Counted from the stretch's first letter, positions 1-8,880 are shown. The stretch is DNA of 64,000 nucleotides from Alloactinosynnema sp. L-07 (GCF_900070365.1 NZ_LN850107.1:1798001-1862000); one strand, 5' to 3'. A program made the numbers and translations. The notes: generated by a model from the sequence alone, not told the origin.

Positions 1-23
1 TTCACCAGACGAGAAACCACCAT
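1..23 (-). CDS. start of a gene cut by the left edge
   Basis: On the minus strand an ATG at 23-21 is preceded by AGGAG with six bases between, a good ribosome binding site. Only seven codons are in the window (M V V S R L V), so no function can be given. It reads in the same direction as the PgsBC/NlpC operon and lies about 165 bp past its last gene, with a hairpin between. It could be the next gene of that locus or a new unit. Confidence 0.4.
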
Positions 24-44
24 GACACTCTCCTGTCCGCACAC

Positions 45-69
45 GAACGGTCACCCACCGTGACCGTTC
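45..69 (-). terminator. 9-bp hairpin behind the NlpC/P60 gene
   Basis: Perfect inverted repeat: GAACGGTCA (45-53), 7-base loop, TGACCGTTC (61-69). It lies about 120 bp past the NlpC/P60 stop and 22 bp before the start of the edge gene. No T-tract follows, which is common for actinobacterial terminators, but an operator for the edge gene is equally possible. Confidence 0.4.
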
Positions 70-187
70 TGGAATGCCGATCCTGGTCCCCACCCGCATC
101 GGCTGACAAGGGATGTCAACTGGTCGGCGCAACCGTTGGTCACGGTCTGAGTGAGTAGTCCTTAACGGGGTTCCCGGCGGGCGTCCT

Positions 188-1213
188 TCACAGCCTGCGA
201 GCGGCCCGCCATGACTGAGAGTAATGCCCACCGTCGTCGAGCAGCGACGTGCCGCCGACGTCGCCGAGAGTGGGGCCGTTGATGCGTTCGCGGCTGGAGA
301 TGAAGCGGTGGTGGCCGCCATCGTCCAAGCCGAGGTAGATGCCTGCGTGGTCGAGGGTCTCCGGATCGTCCTCGACCTCGAAGAAGACCAGGTCACCTGG
401 TTGCAGCAGGCCGTAGGCGGTGGCGCGGGCCCCGGTGTTGGGAACGAGTTCGACGCCGGGGCCGTGCTCGGCGATGGCGTAGGCGCGGCGCGGCAGGCCC
501 GGGCCGGGTTCGTTGGTTCCCAGCAGCGGCATCCCCATGCGGTACCCGAAGACCAGCCGGATAAACCCGGAGCAGTCGGCCGCGCCGTAGCGGGACTTGT
601 CCGGTTGCGCGGTCGCGTCGGGGAAAGTCCAGGGCACGCCAAGGTAGTCGTAGAAGTCCGACTGCTCCTTTCGGCCGGTGCCGCTCGACTTGATCGGGCC
701 GAACGACGCGTCGCCGCGGAAGCGGACGTTCTTGGCGTCGCGTTCCTCCGGCGCGTCGATCACGTACTGGGTGGCCACCTCCAGGACGTCCGGGCTGGTG
801 TCGGAGCGGGCGTCGGAGAACCAGGTCTTGAACCATGGGGTGGTCTCGGCGCCCGGTGTCCATGGCTGGGGGACGAGTCGGACCCAGGCGGTCGTCACGA
901 CCTTGGCCCTGGTCGCGGCTTGCTCGGCGAAGGTCCGCTTGGGTCCGGTGAACAGGGCCGTGCGCGCGCCGTCGGTGAGGACCGCGACGGTCGACCCGCC
1001 GTCGCGGACCACGGTGCGGGCAGGGTCGGCCAGCCGCTCGAACGTCAGGGGCTCGACGACGGCCGCCGCGGCACCGGACGTCCCGGTGACCGACATGGGC
1101 CGCGGCGTCGGCCGGGACTCGGTGATGAAGAGCCAACCACCCAGGCACGCGAGCAGCGCGACGGTCGCGCCGCCCCAGAGCCGGGTCCGCAGACGTGTGC
1201 GAGATGCGGTCAC
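188..1213 (-). CDS. exported or membrane-anchored NlpC/P60 peptidase
   Basis: 341 residues. A basic N-terminus and a hydrophobic segment at about residues 12-31 give a signal or anchor, so the enzyme acts outside the membrane. The C-terminal third is an NlpC/P60 cysteine peptidase domain: nucleophile C214 in the motif D-C-S-G-F, and the catalytic His in H-A-G-I-Y-L-G. The family cleaves amide bonds of peptidoglycan peptides; PgdS-type members cleave poly-gamma-glutamate. It is the last gene of the operon with pgsB and pgsC, 15 bp after pgsC, so a role in trimming or releasing the polymer is a reasonable inference. A plain cell-wall endopeptidase is the alternative. The region of about 170 residues between anchor and catalytic domain is not recognised. 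Confidence 0.85.
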   Translation of the reverse strand: MTASRTRLRTRLWGGATVALLACLGGWLFITESRPTPRPMSVTGTSGAAAAVVEPLTFERLADPARTVVRDGGSTVAVLTDGARTALFTGPKRTFAEQAATRAKVVTTAWVRLVPQPWTPGAETTPWFKTWFSDARSDTSPDVLEVATQYVIDAPEERDAKNVRFRGDASFGPIKSSGTGRKEQSDFYDYLGVPWTFPDATAQPDKSRYGAADCSGFIRLVFGYRMGMPLLGTNEPGPGLPRRAYAIAEHGPGVELVPNTGARATAYGLLQPGDLVFFEVEDDPETLDHAGIYLGLDDGGHHRFISSRERINGPTLGDVGGTSLLDDGGHYSQSWRAARRL

Positions 1214-1228
1214 GACGACCCCCTCGGT

Positions 1229-1711
1229 TCAGATGGTGGGGACCAGGCCGGCCAGCACGCCGCTCGCGAGTACCCCGAATCCTGCCGCGCTGACGGTACC
1301 TGTCGCGGCGAGCGTCACCAGAGGGGGCTGTCTGACCAGCTGATACGCGATCAAGCCCGGCACGACGAAGCCAAGCGTCTGGTGGGCGAACAGCAGCGGG
1401 AAGTCCTTCTGGATCAACAGGAACAGCGTTGTCTGGAACAGCACGCCGGTCAGCACGACCGCGGCGAAGAGCCGCTTGCCGTAGAGGATCACCGCGCGCT
1501 GCAGCAGCTTCACCGCGCCGTAGGTGAGGCCGCTCATGATCACCACGATGGCGGCCCTGCGGTAGTCCTCGATCAGGGTCAGCGCCAGCCAGCCCGGGGT
1601 GATCATCCCGCCGGGGGACAGGTTGGTCGTCAGATAGCAGACGAGGGAGAACACCAGGCCGATGGCGAGTCCGAGGGTCGCCACCTCCGGTGCGAGCGTC
1701 GTCGGGTTCAT
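1229..1711 (-). CDS. pgsC: poly-gamma-glutamate synthase subunit PgsC/CapC
   Basis: 160 residues, nearly all hydrophobic with about five membrane segments, close to the roughly 150 residues of Bacillus PgsC/CapC. The early motif N-L-S-P-G-G-M-I-T-P-G-W is characteristic of CapC. PgsC is a membrane subunit of the PgsB-PgsC-PgsA complex that makes and moves poly-gamma-glutamate or related amide polymers. The start is the ATG at 1711, which overlaps the stop of pgsB as ATGA, so the two are translationally coupled. An in-frame upstream extension exists but would run far into pgsB. No PgsA/CapA-like gene is seen in the window. Confidence 0.9.
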   Translation of the reverse strand: MNPTTLAPEVATLGLAIGLVFSLVCYLTTNLSPGGMITPGWLALTLIEDYRRAAIVVIMSGLTYGAVKLLQRAVILYGKRLFAAVVLTGVLFQTTLFLLIQKDFPLLFAHQTLGFVVPGLIAYQLVRQPPLVTLAATGTVSAAGFGVLASGVLAGLVPTI

Positions 1712-3018
1712 GGTCGGTTCCTGGTCCGCACGTTGGTTGGTCCGGGCATGGTGTCGAACAGCCTGCCCCGGATGACCAAGGGCCCACGCGCGGCGGGCAC
1801 TGGCCGATGTGGCTGGGTGACTCGTTTTGGCTGGTCGGCGGGCAGTTCCTCGAGGGCGTCCAACTCCTCCAGCAGCAGCTCGCCCTGGCCGTGGATGTTC
1901 CCCACCGCCACGAGCGCGGCCTCGTCGTCGATCCCCGCCAGGATCGCGGTCAGCAGGTCCGCGGCGGGGCGGGTCCCGCCGAGGTCGACGATCCGGTCCT
2001 GCCACTCGGCGGGGACAGTCTGGCGGGCGCTTCGGGTCGGCTCACCGATGAGCAGCACGCGGTCGGGGTCGATGTCGGCGACGATGGCGCCCATCTGGCC
2101 GTTGCGTTCCACGCGGTCGGGGCGGCAGTTGATCACCAGGTGCAGCGGCCGTTCGATGGCGCCCTGGTCGAGCAGCCGCTGGATGTTCATCAGCGTCGAC
2201 TCCGGGTCGTTGGCGGCGAACACGTTGGCCAGCCGGACAACCTTGCCGTCGCCTGCCAGGTAGCGCTTGACCGACAGCACGCCGGGATCCGGGCGCGCGG
2301 CCCACATGCCTTCCAGCGCCAGGCGCCGGTTGACTCCGAGCAGCGCGGCGACCTCCAGGGCGATGGCGACGTTCTCCTTGAAGGTGACCCAGCTGAACCC
2401 GGCCATCTCCTCGTCGGTCACCGATTCCGGGTCGACCGCGATCAGCTCGCAGTCACGTTTGGCGGCCTCTTCCAGCAAGATGGGCAGCCGCTCCCGCTCG
2501 GCGGTGACGCAGACGCCGCCGTACGGCATGGACCGGCTCAGCGACCGGGCCACGTCGTCGAGGGTCGGGCCCATCTCGGCGAGATGGTCCTCGCGGACGT
2601 TGCACAGCACGCCGATGGTCGACTTGATCAGCTTGGCCTGGTTGATCTCCTGCAGGTCCGGCATGACCGCCATGCACTCGATGACCAGGACGTCCGGCGC
2701 GTAGGCCGCGGCCCGGCGGACGATCCCGATCTGCTCGACGATGTTGGCGATGCCGAACTTGCGGTAGACCGGCTCCTCGCTCCCGTCGGGGTGGATGAAT
2801 CGGGCGGCGGTGCCGGTCGTCTTCGCCGCGGTCACCAGGCCGCCGCCGCGCAAGGCGCCCGCGCACAGCCGGGTGATCGAACTCTTGCCCCGGATGCCGT
2901 TGACCAGCACGCGGTGCTCGATGCGGTTGAGCTGGGCCAGGTGGTTGCGCTGCTCAAGCAGACCCGCGGCGAACAGGCTCATGGTGAGGATGACCATGAC
3001 GACGTAGAGGTAGGTCAT
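1708..3018 (-). CDS. pgsB: poly-gamma-glutamate synthase ligase PgsB/CapB
   Basis: 436 residues (Bacillus PgsB is about 390). An N-terminal membrane helix (residues about 3-21) is followed by a Mur-ligase-like ATP-binding motif N-G-I-R-G-K-S-S at residues 40-47, where K45 should contact phosphate. Further Mur-ligase-like stretches (V-I-E-C-M-A-V-M-P, N-V-R-E-D-H) follow. PgsB is the ATP-dependent amide ligase that forms gamma-glutamyl bonds by way of an acyl phosphate. The gene overlaps both neighbours by four bases. The substrate could be glutamate or another amino acid; the sequence does not settle this. Confidence 0.92.
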   Translation of the reverse strand: MTYLYVVMVILTMSLFAAGLLEQRNHLAQLNRIEHRVLVNGIRGKSSITRLCAGALRGGGLVTAAKTTGTAARFIHPDGSEEPVYRKFGIANIVEQIGIVRRAAAYAPDVLVIECMAVMPDLQEINQAKLIKSTIGVLCNVREDHLAEMGPTLDDVARSLSRSMPYGGVCVTAERERLPILLEEAAKRDCELIAVDPESVTDEEMAGFSWVTFKENVAIALEVAALLGVNRRLALEGMWAARPDPGVLSVKRYLAGDGKVVRLANVFAANDPESTLMNIQRLLDQGAIERPLHLVINCRPDRVERNGQMGAIVADIDPDRVLLIGEPTRSARQTVPAEWQDRIVDLGGTRPAADLLTAILAGIDDEAALVAVGNIHGQGELLLEELDALEELPADQPKRVTQPHRPVPAARGPLVIRGRLFDTMPGPTNVRTRNRP

Positions 3019-5201
3019 CGGCGTCCGCTTGTCACCCGACGGCCGCGGGGTGCGGGCGGGTCGACCGGGCGCATCAGCATCGTCTCCGCGGTGGCCGCGC
3101 CGCGCGGCCTGCGTACCTCGCCCAGCCGGTCGCGCCCCTCGGTGACCGCCTGGCGGCAGATCTCCAGGCAGGCGGCGATGGTGCCGATCTCGTCGTGGCG
3201 CTGCGGGTAGATGACGGTGTCCCGGTCGCCGTCGGCTATCCGATCGGCGGCGGCGGCGAGCCTGCGCAGCGGTTTGATCACCAGGAAGAGATGCCAGCCG
3301 AAGAGCAGCAGCGCCAGCAGCGCCGCTACCAGCGCGACCATCTCGGTGTGCCTGCGCAGGTCGTTGGCGGGAAGCGCCAGGTCCTGCACCGGATGCACGG
3401 ACAGGACGGTCCAGCCGAGCTTGCCCGCGTCGCCGCCGTGGACCGCGGCCGACGCGACGATCGCCTCGGACTCCCCGCCGGACTGGATGTCGGCGACCGT
3501 GTCGCCCCGCTGGGCCAGGGCGATGTTGTCACGCAGGCCCTGGTCGGTCACCTCAGCGAAGGCCACGTAGCCCCCGGTCGCGCTGATCGTGCGGAAGTCG
3601 GCGTCGACGAGGCGGACTCGCCCCGGGGCATGCCTGAGCAGGTCAGCCAGGTGATCGACGTCGAACTCGCCGATCAGGGTGTGGGTTTCGTCGGGCAGGG
3701 GGACGTGGGCGAAGATCACCGGAACGCGGCCGCTGCTGTTCTGCTGGCGGATTCCTTCGCGCCCCGACGCGCGTTCGGCGCTCCGCAGCGGAGTCCGGCC
3801 CGCGTGCGATTGGGCCCCGCCGGACTGGTCGACCAGGTAGACACTGCGGTAACGGGGCTGATCGAGGACCAATTGCCGCGCAGCATCGCGGACCGCGTCC
3901 GGCCCCTCCGCGCCGTGCAGGGTGACCACGGCCGACAGATCGGCAAGGCCGTCGTTGACGCTGCGCCGCAGCGCGTCGGTGGCGCGGCCGGTTTGGTCAC
4001 GCAGGCTGGTGACAAGCACATCGGGAACCCTGGCGGGCTGGTCAGCGGTGGTGACCAGGGTCGTACCCGACCAGGCGAGGATCGCCGCGGCCACGATGGC
4101 CACCGCGACCACGGCGGGCATCCCGCGAACGGCGACCGGGCGGTCCTTGCCCCTTAGTTCGTCGCGGCAGTCCGCGACCGTGGCCGCGATCCGGGTGACC
4201 TCGCGGGTGGGCGCCCGGTGCACCTTGGCGTTGAGGTTGCCGCCCGCGACCGCCAGGATGTCGGCGCGCAGCCGCCGAACTGGCCGGATGAGGAAGACCC
4301 GCAGCACCAGGTACCCGCCGACGCTGATCGCGGCCAGGGCGGCGGCGGGCAGCATGCCCCGGCCTGCCGTGCCTGCGGCATCGGTCGGCGCATTGCCCAC
4401 GGTGACCACCGCGAGGTCGAGCGCGTGCGCCCCACCGGCCGGGGCGACCGCGGCATAGCCGACTGTCGCCTGGATGCCGTCGGTGACCGGACCGAGCAGG
4501 GAGCCCGCCGCACCGGCCGCGGCCTGCCCGGCGCGGGTGATCAGGTCGTCGAGACCGGCGCTGGCGTGCGGCGACCGGCTCGCGGCGACGACCTGTCCGG
4601 TGAGCGTCGTGAGGTGCAGCGCCTGGCCCAGAGCGGGGTCGGCGACGGCGTCCGGCAGCCGAACCGCCGAGGTCACGCTGAGCAGGCGGTCTCCGGGCAA
4701 GGCCACCGTGGTGACCAGCAGCACGTCGCCGTTGCCCGCGACGACTGTGCCGAGGGTGACATCCCGCACATCCCGGCCGACGGCGTTCACGGGGAACTGC
4801 TCGCCGCGGGCGGCCATCAGCGCGCGGGTCGGTCCGCCGAGCACGGCGGCCCCCCGCCAGCGCGACTGGCCCGCGATCTTGTCCAGCAGTGGTTCCACCG
4901 GAGCGTCCGCTCGCTGCTGGGCCGCGGCCAGCCTCAGGTCGCTGATTCCCTGTTTCGCCGAGGCGCCGACGCCTCTCGCGATATCGGCGGCGAGTCGTTC
5001 CTGGGTCTCGATGAAAGCCCGCGGCACGGTGTCGCCGCCGCGATGGTCTAGCAGGATGCCGGTCAGCGCCGCCAAGCCGAGCAGCAGGACGAGGAGACAG
5101 AGAGCTGGGCCGCCGATGTTCGACGGGAACCCGGTCTCCGGGATCTGCCTTTCCAAACTGCGTACCTGTTCAGCGCGCTCAGGGGTGCGCCGTCTGGTCA
5201 C
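3015..5201 (-). CDS. membrane protein with two sensor-HAMP units and no output domain
   Basis: About 728 residues from a GTG at 5201 that has GGAGG just upstream; an in-frame ATG at 5270 has no visible ribosome site. Two successive units are seen. The first is a TM helix near residues 28-50, a cache-like outer region, a second TM near residue 300 (V-G-G-Y-L-V-L-R-V-F-L) and a HAMP stretch (R-P-V-R-R-L-R-A-D-I). The second repeats this pattern: TM, outer region, TM (A-L-L-A-L-L-L-F-G-W-H), HAMP (K-P-L-R-R-L-A-A-A-A). No kinase, cyclase or methyl-accepting domain follows, only a basic tail. It overlaps pgsB by four bases, so it is in the same operon. A role in sensing, or as a structural partner replacing PgsA, is inference. 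Confidence 0.75.
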   Translation of the reverse strand: MTRRRTPERAEQVRSLERQIPETGFPSNIGGPALCLLVLLLGLAALTGILLDHRGGDTVPRAFIETQERLAADIARGVGASAKQGISDLRLAAAQQRADAPVEPLLDKIAGQSRWRGAAVLGGPTRALMAARGEQFPVNAVGRDVRDVTLGTVVAGNGDVLLVTTVALPGDRLLSVTSAVRLPDAVADPALGQALHLTTLTGQVVAASRSPHASAGLDDLITRAGQAAAGAAGSLLGPVTDGIQATVGYAAVAPAGGAHALDLAVVTVGNAPTDAAGTAGRGMLPAAALAAISVGGYLVLRVFLIRPVRRLRADILAVAGGNLNAKVHRAPTREVTRIAATVADCRDELRGKDRPVAVRGMPAVVAVAIVAAAILAWSGTTLVTTADQPARVPDVLVTSLRDQTGRATDALRRSVNDGLADLSAVVTLHGAEGPDAVRDAARQLVLDQPRYRSVYLVDQSGGAQSHAGRTPLRSAERASGREGIRQQNSSGRVPVIFAHVPLPDETHTLIGEFDVDHLADLLRHAPGRVRLVDADFRTISATGGYVAFAEVTDQGLRDNIALAQRGDTVADIQSGGESEAIVASAAVHGGDAGKLGWTVLSVHPVQDLALPANDLRRHTEMVALVAALLALLLFGWHLFLVIKPLRRLAAAADRIADGDRDTVIYPQRHDEIGTIAACLEICRQAVTEGRDRLGEVRRPRGAATAETMLMRPVDPPAPRGRRVTSGRR

Positions 5202-5359
5202 AGACCTCCGCCTTCGATTGCCCCCAGCTGGGTTCGCCGCGCGGCTGACAGCAGCCGACGACTTGCACATTCTGCTACACCCGGCGGCTGGAGTTGCACA
5301 CGCATGGATGACACTGGGCAGGACTGCGAAGGTACTCGACTACTGATAGTGAGATTGGT

Positions 5360-6259
5360 GTGCGACCGCGTGCTGTTTGGGTGGTTCTCCTGTCTCTCGT
5401 GGTCGTGGCCGGATTTCTCGTCGCGCTGGCATGGCGGGACCAACCCGCTGAACCCCTAGGCGAGGAACACGATCTGGACCGGGTGGTCGCGGACTTCGTC
5501 GCAGACCTGTCCGCCGACGCGCCGTACCGGGCGCCGGACCCGGACGAGCGGGCCGCACTCGCGCAGGTGGTGGACCGACTGGCTTCCGGCAGCGCGACCG
5601 AGGTCGCCGACCGGGTCCGCGCCCTCGGGTACGAGACGCGTGAGGGCGTGGACAAGCCCACCGGGCGCCCGTACGTCGTGCTGGCCCACCCGTCCGGCAC
5701 TGAGCGCGCGTGGGGCATGTTCGTGGTCGACCGCTCGCGGTCCGCGCGGGTGATCGTCGAGGTGCCGCATCCCGCATCCGACCTGCGCACCGAGGACATC
5801 GGCCTGGCCTTGTTTCGCCGCGGCCCCGGCGCCGTGCTCGCGGTGTCGGGCACCCACCGGCGAGCCGCGGGCGGCGCCGGTGACGTTGCCCACCGCGCGG
5901 ACTCGATGTTCCACGCCGTGACCGACACGCTCGCGCGGCGAGGTCTGCCGCAGGTGCAGCTGCACGGCTACGACGACGCCTCGCTGCCGGAAGCCGACAT
6001 CGTCATCTCGCCCGGCGCCACCGAGACCACGCCCGCGCTGCGGTCGGCCGCCGAGGGCCTCAGCGGCGCGGGGCTGCGGGTCTGCCAGGCGTGGTCGCAG
6101 CGGTGCGGCGAGCTGGAGGGCAGGCGCAACGAGCAGGGCGTCGCCGCTGCCGAGCACGGTGCGACGTTCGTCCACGTGGAGATGAACGCCACAGTCCGCG
6201 ACGACCGTGACCGATGGGATTCCATCGTGGATGTCCTGGGGGACACCGACTTCGGGTGA
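5360..6259 (+). CDS. exported protein, amidohydrolase-like, function unknown
   Basis: 299 residues from a GTG start. A hydrophobic segment at residues 6-25 is a signal or anchor, so it acts outside the membrane. The body has spaced motifs that recall the N-formylglutamate amidohydrolase / poly-gamma-glutamate hydrolase superfamily: V-P-H-P, a following T-E-D, T-H-R-R, Q-L-H-G-Y-D-D, and H-V-E-M-N near the end; His and acidic residues could bind a metal. It is divergent from the pgsBC operon across fewer than 160 bp, so shared regulation is plausible. The family assignment is by eye from motifs only. A secreted hydrolase acting on the same polymer is an inference. Confidence 0.6.
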   Translation: MRPRAVWVVLLSLVVVAGFLVALAWRDQPAEPLGEEHDLDRVVADFVADLSADAPYRAPDPDERAALAQVVDRLASGSATEVADRVRALGYETREGVDKPTGRPYVVLAHPSGTERAWGMFVVDRSRSARVIVEVPHPASDLRTEDIGLALFRRGPGAVLAVSGTHRRAAGGAGDVAHRADSMFHAVTDTLARRGLPQVQLHGYDDASLPEADIVISPGATETTPALRSAAEGLSGAGLRVCQAWSQRCGELEGRRNEQGVAAAEHGATFVHVEMNATVRDDRDRWDSIVDVLGDTDFG

Positions 6260-6290
6260 TGACCGAGAGCGATAGGAAGGAAGCAATACC

Positions 6291-6434
6291 GTGCGCACAG
6301 CACTGCTCCGACACAAGTGGCGGATCTTCAAGGAGCGCAAGGGAAAGGTGGTCGGCGACGACCCCACCCCCGTCGTACTCGCTCACCACCATGGTCCGGC
6401 GGGCCACGACCGCCTCAGGCCGAGCTGCCGATGA
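6291..6434 (+). CDS. possible 47-residue basic peptide gene
   Basis: A GTG at 6291 with AGGAAGG about ten bases upstream opens a 47-codon frame ending at TGA 6432-6434. The peptide is rich in Lys, Arg and His (L-L-R-H-K-W-R-I-F-K-E-R-K-G-K near the start). It begins 31 bp after the exported amidohydrolase-like gene on the same strand and could share its transcript. No family is recognised, and it may be chance. Confidence 0.3.
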   Translation: MRTALLRHKWRIFKERKGKVVGDDPTPVVLAHHHGPAGHDRLRPSCR

Positions 6435-6514
6435 CCGTGGTGAGCGCAGGGTAGGAGTCGCCCGATAGCGCAAAGGAACGGCCCGTCCGTCCGGCAACCC
6501 CCGATCACCACTAG

Positions 6515-7783
6515 CTAGGGGACGGTCGTCTCGGTCGGGATCGGTTCCCGCTGTTGTCTCAGACCACCGCGTGCCAGCAGGAACGCGGACAGGATGAACA
6601 GCACCGACATGACCGCCAGCAAGACCCGGAAGTCCATCCAGATGATCAGCGCGGCGCCCAACGCGATCGCAGCCGCCTGTGGGATCAGGACCGCCATGTT
6701 CACCGCCGCGTCGACGCGGCCGAGGAGTTCGCCGGGGGTGCGGCGCTGGATCAGGGTCGACTCGCCGACGTTGACCGCCACGACGCCCGCGCCCATCATG
6801 GCCGCGGCGATCAGCACCGCGGGGAGCCAGCCGCTCATGAGCAGTGGGCTGCAGGCCACCGTCATGCCGACGAGACCACAGACCATCAGGCCGCGCTCGC
6901 CCACGCGACGCATCACCGCCGCCGCCACCAGGCCCCCCAGGATCGCGCCGATGCCCGAGGTGGTCTGAACCACGCCGAGGAATGCGGGCGGCTGGTTCAG
7001 ACCTTCGTCGACGACCGCGTACGTCACGCTGCTGAAGATGCCGAACGCGAGCAGAGTGACCACCCCGGCGAGCACCAGCCGGAAGATCTCGGGAGTGCGG
7101 CCGACGAAGCGGGCGCCCGCGGTGAACTCGACCCAGAAGCGTTCACCGGAAGGCACTGGCTTGTCCTCGCGGTGCCGAAGGGCGATCAGGCTGATGGCGG
7201 CGATCAGGAACAGTGCCGCGTCGAGCAGGATCACCGGCGTCGGCCCGACGAAAGTCAGCAGGCCCGCGCCGATCAGCGGGGTGACGATCCGCAGGCCCTG
7301 CTCAGCGATCTGCTGGACGGCGTTCGCCTCCCCGAGCAGTTCATCGGGGGTGACCTGCGGGAGCAGCGCCGCCTGTGTCGACAACCCGAGGCCGCTGAGC
7401 GCCCCGTAGCCGAACATCACGACGTAGATCAGCCACAGTCGGTGCTCGTCGGCCAAGAGCAGCAGGCATACCCAGGCCGCGGAGACCAACTCGGTGTTGA
7501 TCAGCAGTCGACATCGGCGTACCCGATCGACGATCACGCCGCCGATCGGCAGCAACAACAGCCCGCAGATGTAGGCGAAGAATGTCATGCCTGCCGCGCT
7601 GTTGCTGCCGGTGAGCATCTTCACCCAGATGCCCATGCCGAGCCAGAGCACATTGCCACCGGCCAGCGACAGCATTCGCCCGATCAGATACACCCGGGTG
7701 TTGCGGTGGGCGAACAGCGCGCGCATGGCGATCCGCCGCGGCGCACTCTCGGTATCCGCTGCGCGTCCGTCGTCTTGCGTCAA
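6515..7783 (-). CDS. MFS exporter (DHA3/EntS-like)
   Basis: 422 residues with 12 predicted membrane segments. The motif G-G-V-I-V-D-R-V-R-R-C-R after segment 2 is the major-facilitator loop. The overall pattern (R-V-Y-L-I-G-R-M-L-S near the start, T-L-I-Q-R-R-T-P-G-E-L-L-G-R-V in the middle of the second half) is that of the enterobactin-exporter-like drug/proton antiporters often found beside NRPS genes. The start is TTG with GGGGAGG five bases upstream. It stands at the left end of the NRPS region, facing away from it, so export of the peptide or self-resistance is the likely job. An inverted repeat lies just upstream of its start. Confidence 0.88.
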   Translation of the reverse strand: MTQDDGRAADTESAPRRIAMRALFAHRNTRVYLIGRMLSLAGGNVLWLGMGIWVKMLTGSNSAAGMTFFAYICGLLLLPIGGVIVDRVRRCRLLINTELVSAAWVCLLLLADEHRLWLIYVVMFGYGALSGLGLSTQAALLPQVTPDELLGEANAVQQIAEQGLRIVTPLIGAGLLTFVGPTPVILLDAALFLIAAISLIALRHREDKPVPSGERFWVEFTAGARFVGRTPEIFRLVLAGVVTLLAFGIFSSVTYAVVDEGLNQPPAFLGVVQTTSGIGAILGGLVAAAVMRRVGERGLMVCGLVGMTVACSPLLMSGWLPAVLIAAAMMGAGVVAVNVGESTLIQRRTPGELLGRVDAAVNMAVLIPQAAAIALGAALIIWMDFRVLLAVMSVLFILSAFLLARGGLRQQREPIPTETTVP

Positions 7784-7802
7784 CCCGACCTCCCCAGTGG
7801 CA

Positions 7803-7828
7803 CCAATACCGTGATCCGCCCGTATTGG
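7803..7828 (-). promoter_or_regulatory. inverted repeat upstream of the exporter
   Basis: CCAATAC (7803-7809) and GTATTGG (7822-7828) form a perfect 7-bp dyad with 12 bases between. It lies 20-45 bp upstream of the exporter start, where a repressor of an efflux gene would be expected to bind. No regulator gene stands next to it, so the binding protein is unknown. The rest of the 7784-7985 gap is AT-richer than its surroundings and holds no gene I can support. Confidence 0.45.
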
Positions 7829-7985
7829 GGGATCTCAGGGCACGTACGCGCGCCTATTCGGCTTGGCTGCAGGCTCCGCGTCGGCACGCTAGCACTTCGG
7901 TCCCGCGGCTGGGAAGACTCAACGAACTCTTTTGACTTCGGCGCGCGGCAACCCCTATTGATGGTATTTACGATTTCTTAACGCA

Positions 7986-8837
7986 CTATTCTCGGCGATC
8001 TTCCCAGTGGACGTCGTCGTTGAAGAACCAGTCGAGGACAAAGCAGGCCGCCTTCGGATCCGGCAAATGTGATTGGTCTTCGAGGACTTGACGCCGCGCG
8101 TTCGGGATGCTCGCGGCGACCACGTCCGCGGCTTGGTCGTAGAACGCGGGAGGCATCTCGCTCATGCCCAATCGGGCGTCCGCGCGGAGACCGCCGGTGG
8201 CCACCAGAGTCGGCTGTGTGATCTTCTCCAGGCGGTCGGTCGGCGGCCTGCCGTCGCCCGTGCTAGCCGCCTCGTAGGACAAAATGTGCGCGATGGTGGC
8301 CATCCGCTCCCAGTTCGGCGAGCGTCTCGCCGCCGCGATCTGCGTCTCCGAAGCGCCGGAAAATCGCATGGAACAGGCGATCGCGTCACCGCGCCGCCCC
8401 TCGGCGAGTGCCACCCACAGCTGGTCGACGTAGACCTGCCATCGCTGCTGGGTATCGCCCGCCACGCAGTACGGCACCTCGTACACCGCGAGTCGATCGA
8501 TGTCGACGCCGGCCGCCGCGGCTTCCAAGGCGAGGGCACCACCGGAGGAGATCCCGAAGACGTGGGTCGGTCCGCCCCCGTTCTCGGCCCGCGCCACGGC
8601 CGCGATCGCGTCGAGGTCCTCGATCTCGCGTTCCACCGCGTAGGGCAGTGTGTTGCCGCTGTCGCCTCGGCCGCGTCGGTCATAGAAGTACACGGTGAAG
8701 CGTCCCGCCAGTTCGACCGCGAGTGGCGTGTACTCCGAATGGTCCAGGATCCCCGCGCCCACCAGGATGACCGCGGGTCCGTTCCCCATGCGCCGGTAAG
8801 CGATCGGTGTGCCGTCCTCCGAGATGACCCGGCTCAT
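7986..8837 (-). CDS. alpha/beta-hydrolase-fold protein
   Basis: 283 residues from the ATG at 8837. Nucleophile S97 lies in G-I-S-S-G, the oxyanion region is F-Y-D-R-R-G-R-G-D-S at about 51-60, and the late Q-S-H-L-P supplies the catalytic His. These place it with the soluble alpha/beta hydrolases (esterase, haloperoxidase-like or thioesterase-like members). A longer frame reaches upstream to 9080 but crosses the palindromic promoter region and lacks a ribosome site. It is divergent from the methyltransferase fusion gene and may be a tailoring or self-protection hydrolase. The substrate cannot be told from sequence. Confidence 0.8.
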   Translation of the reverse strand: MSRVISEDGTPIAYRRMGNGPAVILVGAGILDHSEYTPLAVELAGRFTVYFYDRRGRGDSGNTLPYAVEREIEDLDAIAAVARAENGGGPTHVFGISSGGALALEAAAAGVDIDRLAVYEVPYCVAGDTQQRWQVYVDQLWVALAEGRRGDAIACSMRFSGASETQIAAARRSPNWERMATIAHILSYEAASTGDGRPPTDRLEKITQPTLVATGGLRADARLGMSEMPPAFYDQAADVVAASIPNARRQVLEDQSHLPDPKAACFVLDWFFNDDVHWEDRRE

Positions 8838-8880
8838 GTGGCTGCGTACCTTTCGTCGACGGACGGATCGACACGATTGC

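Noticed and set aside
224..2263. Plus-strand 679-codon frame over the NlpC, pgsC and pgsB genes
   Set aside because: Opposite strand of three coupled genes with known families; the translation is compositionally odd.
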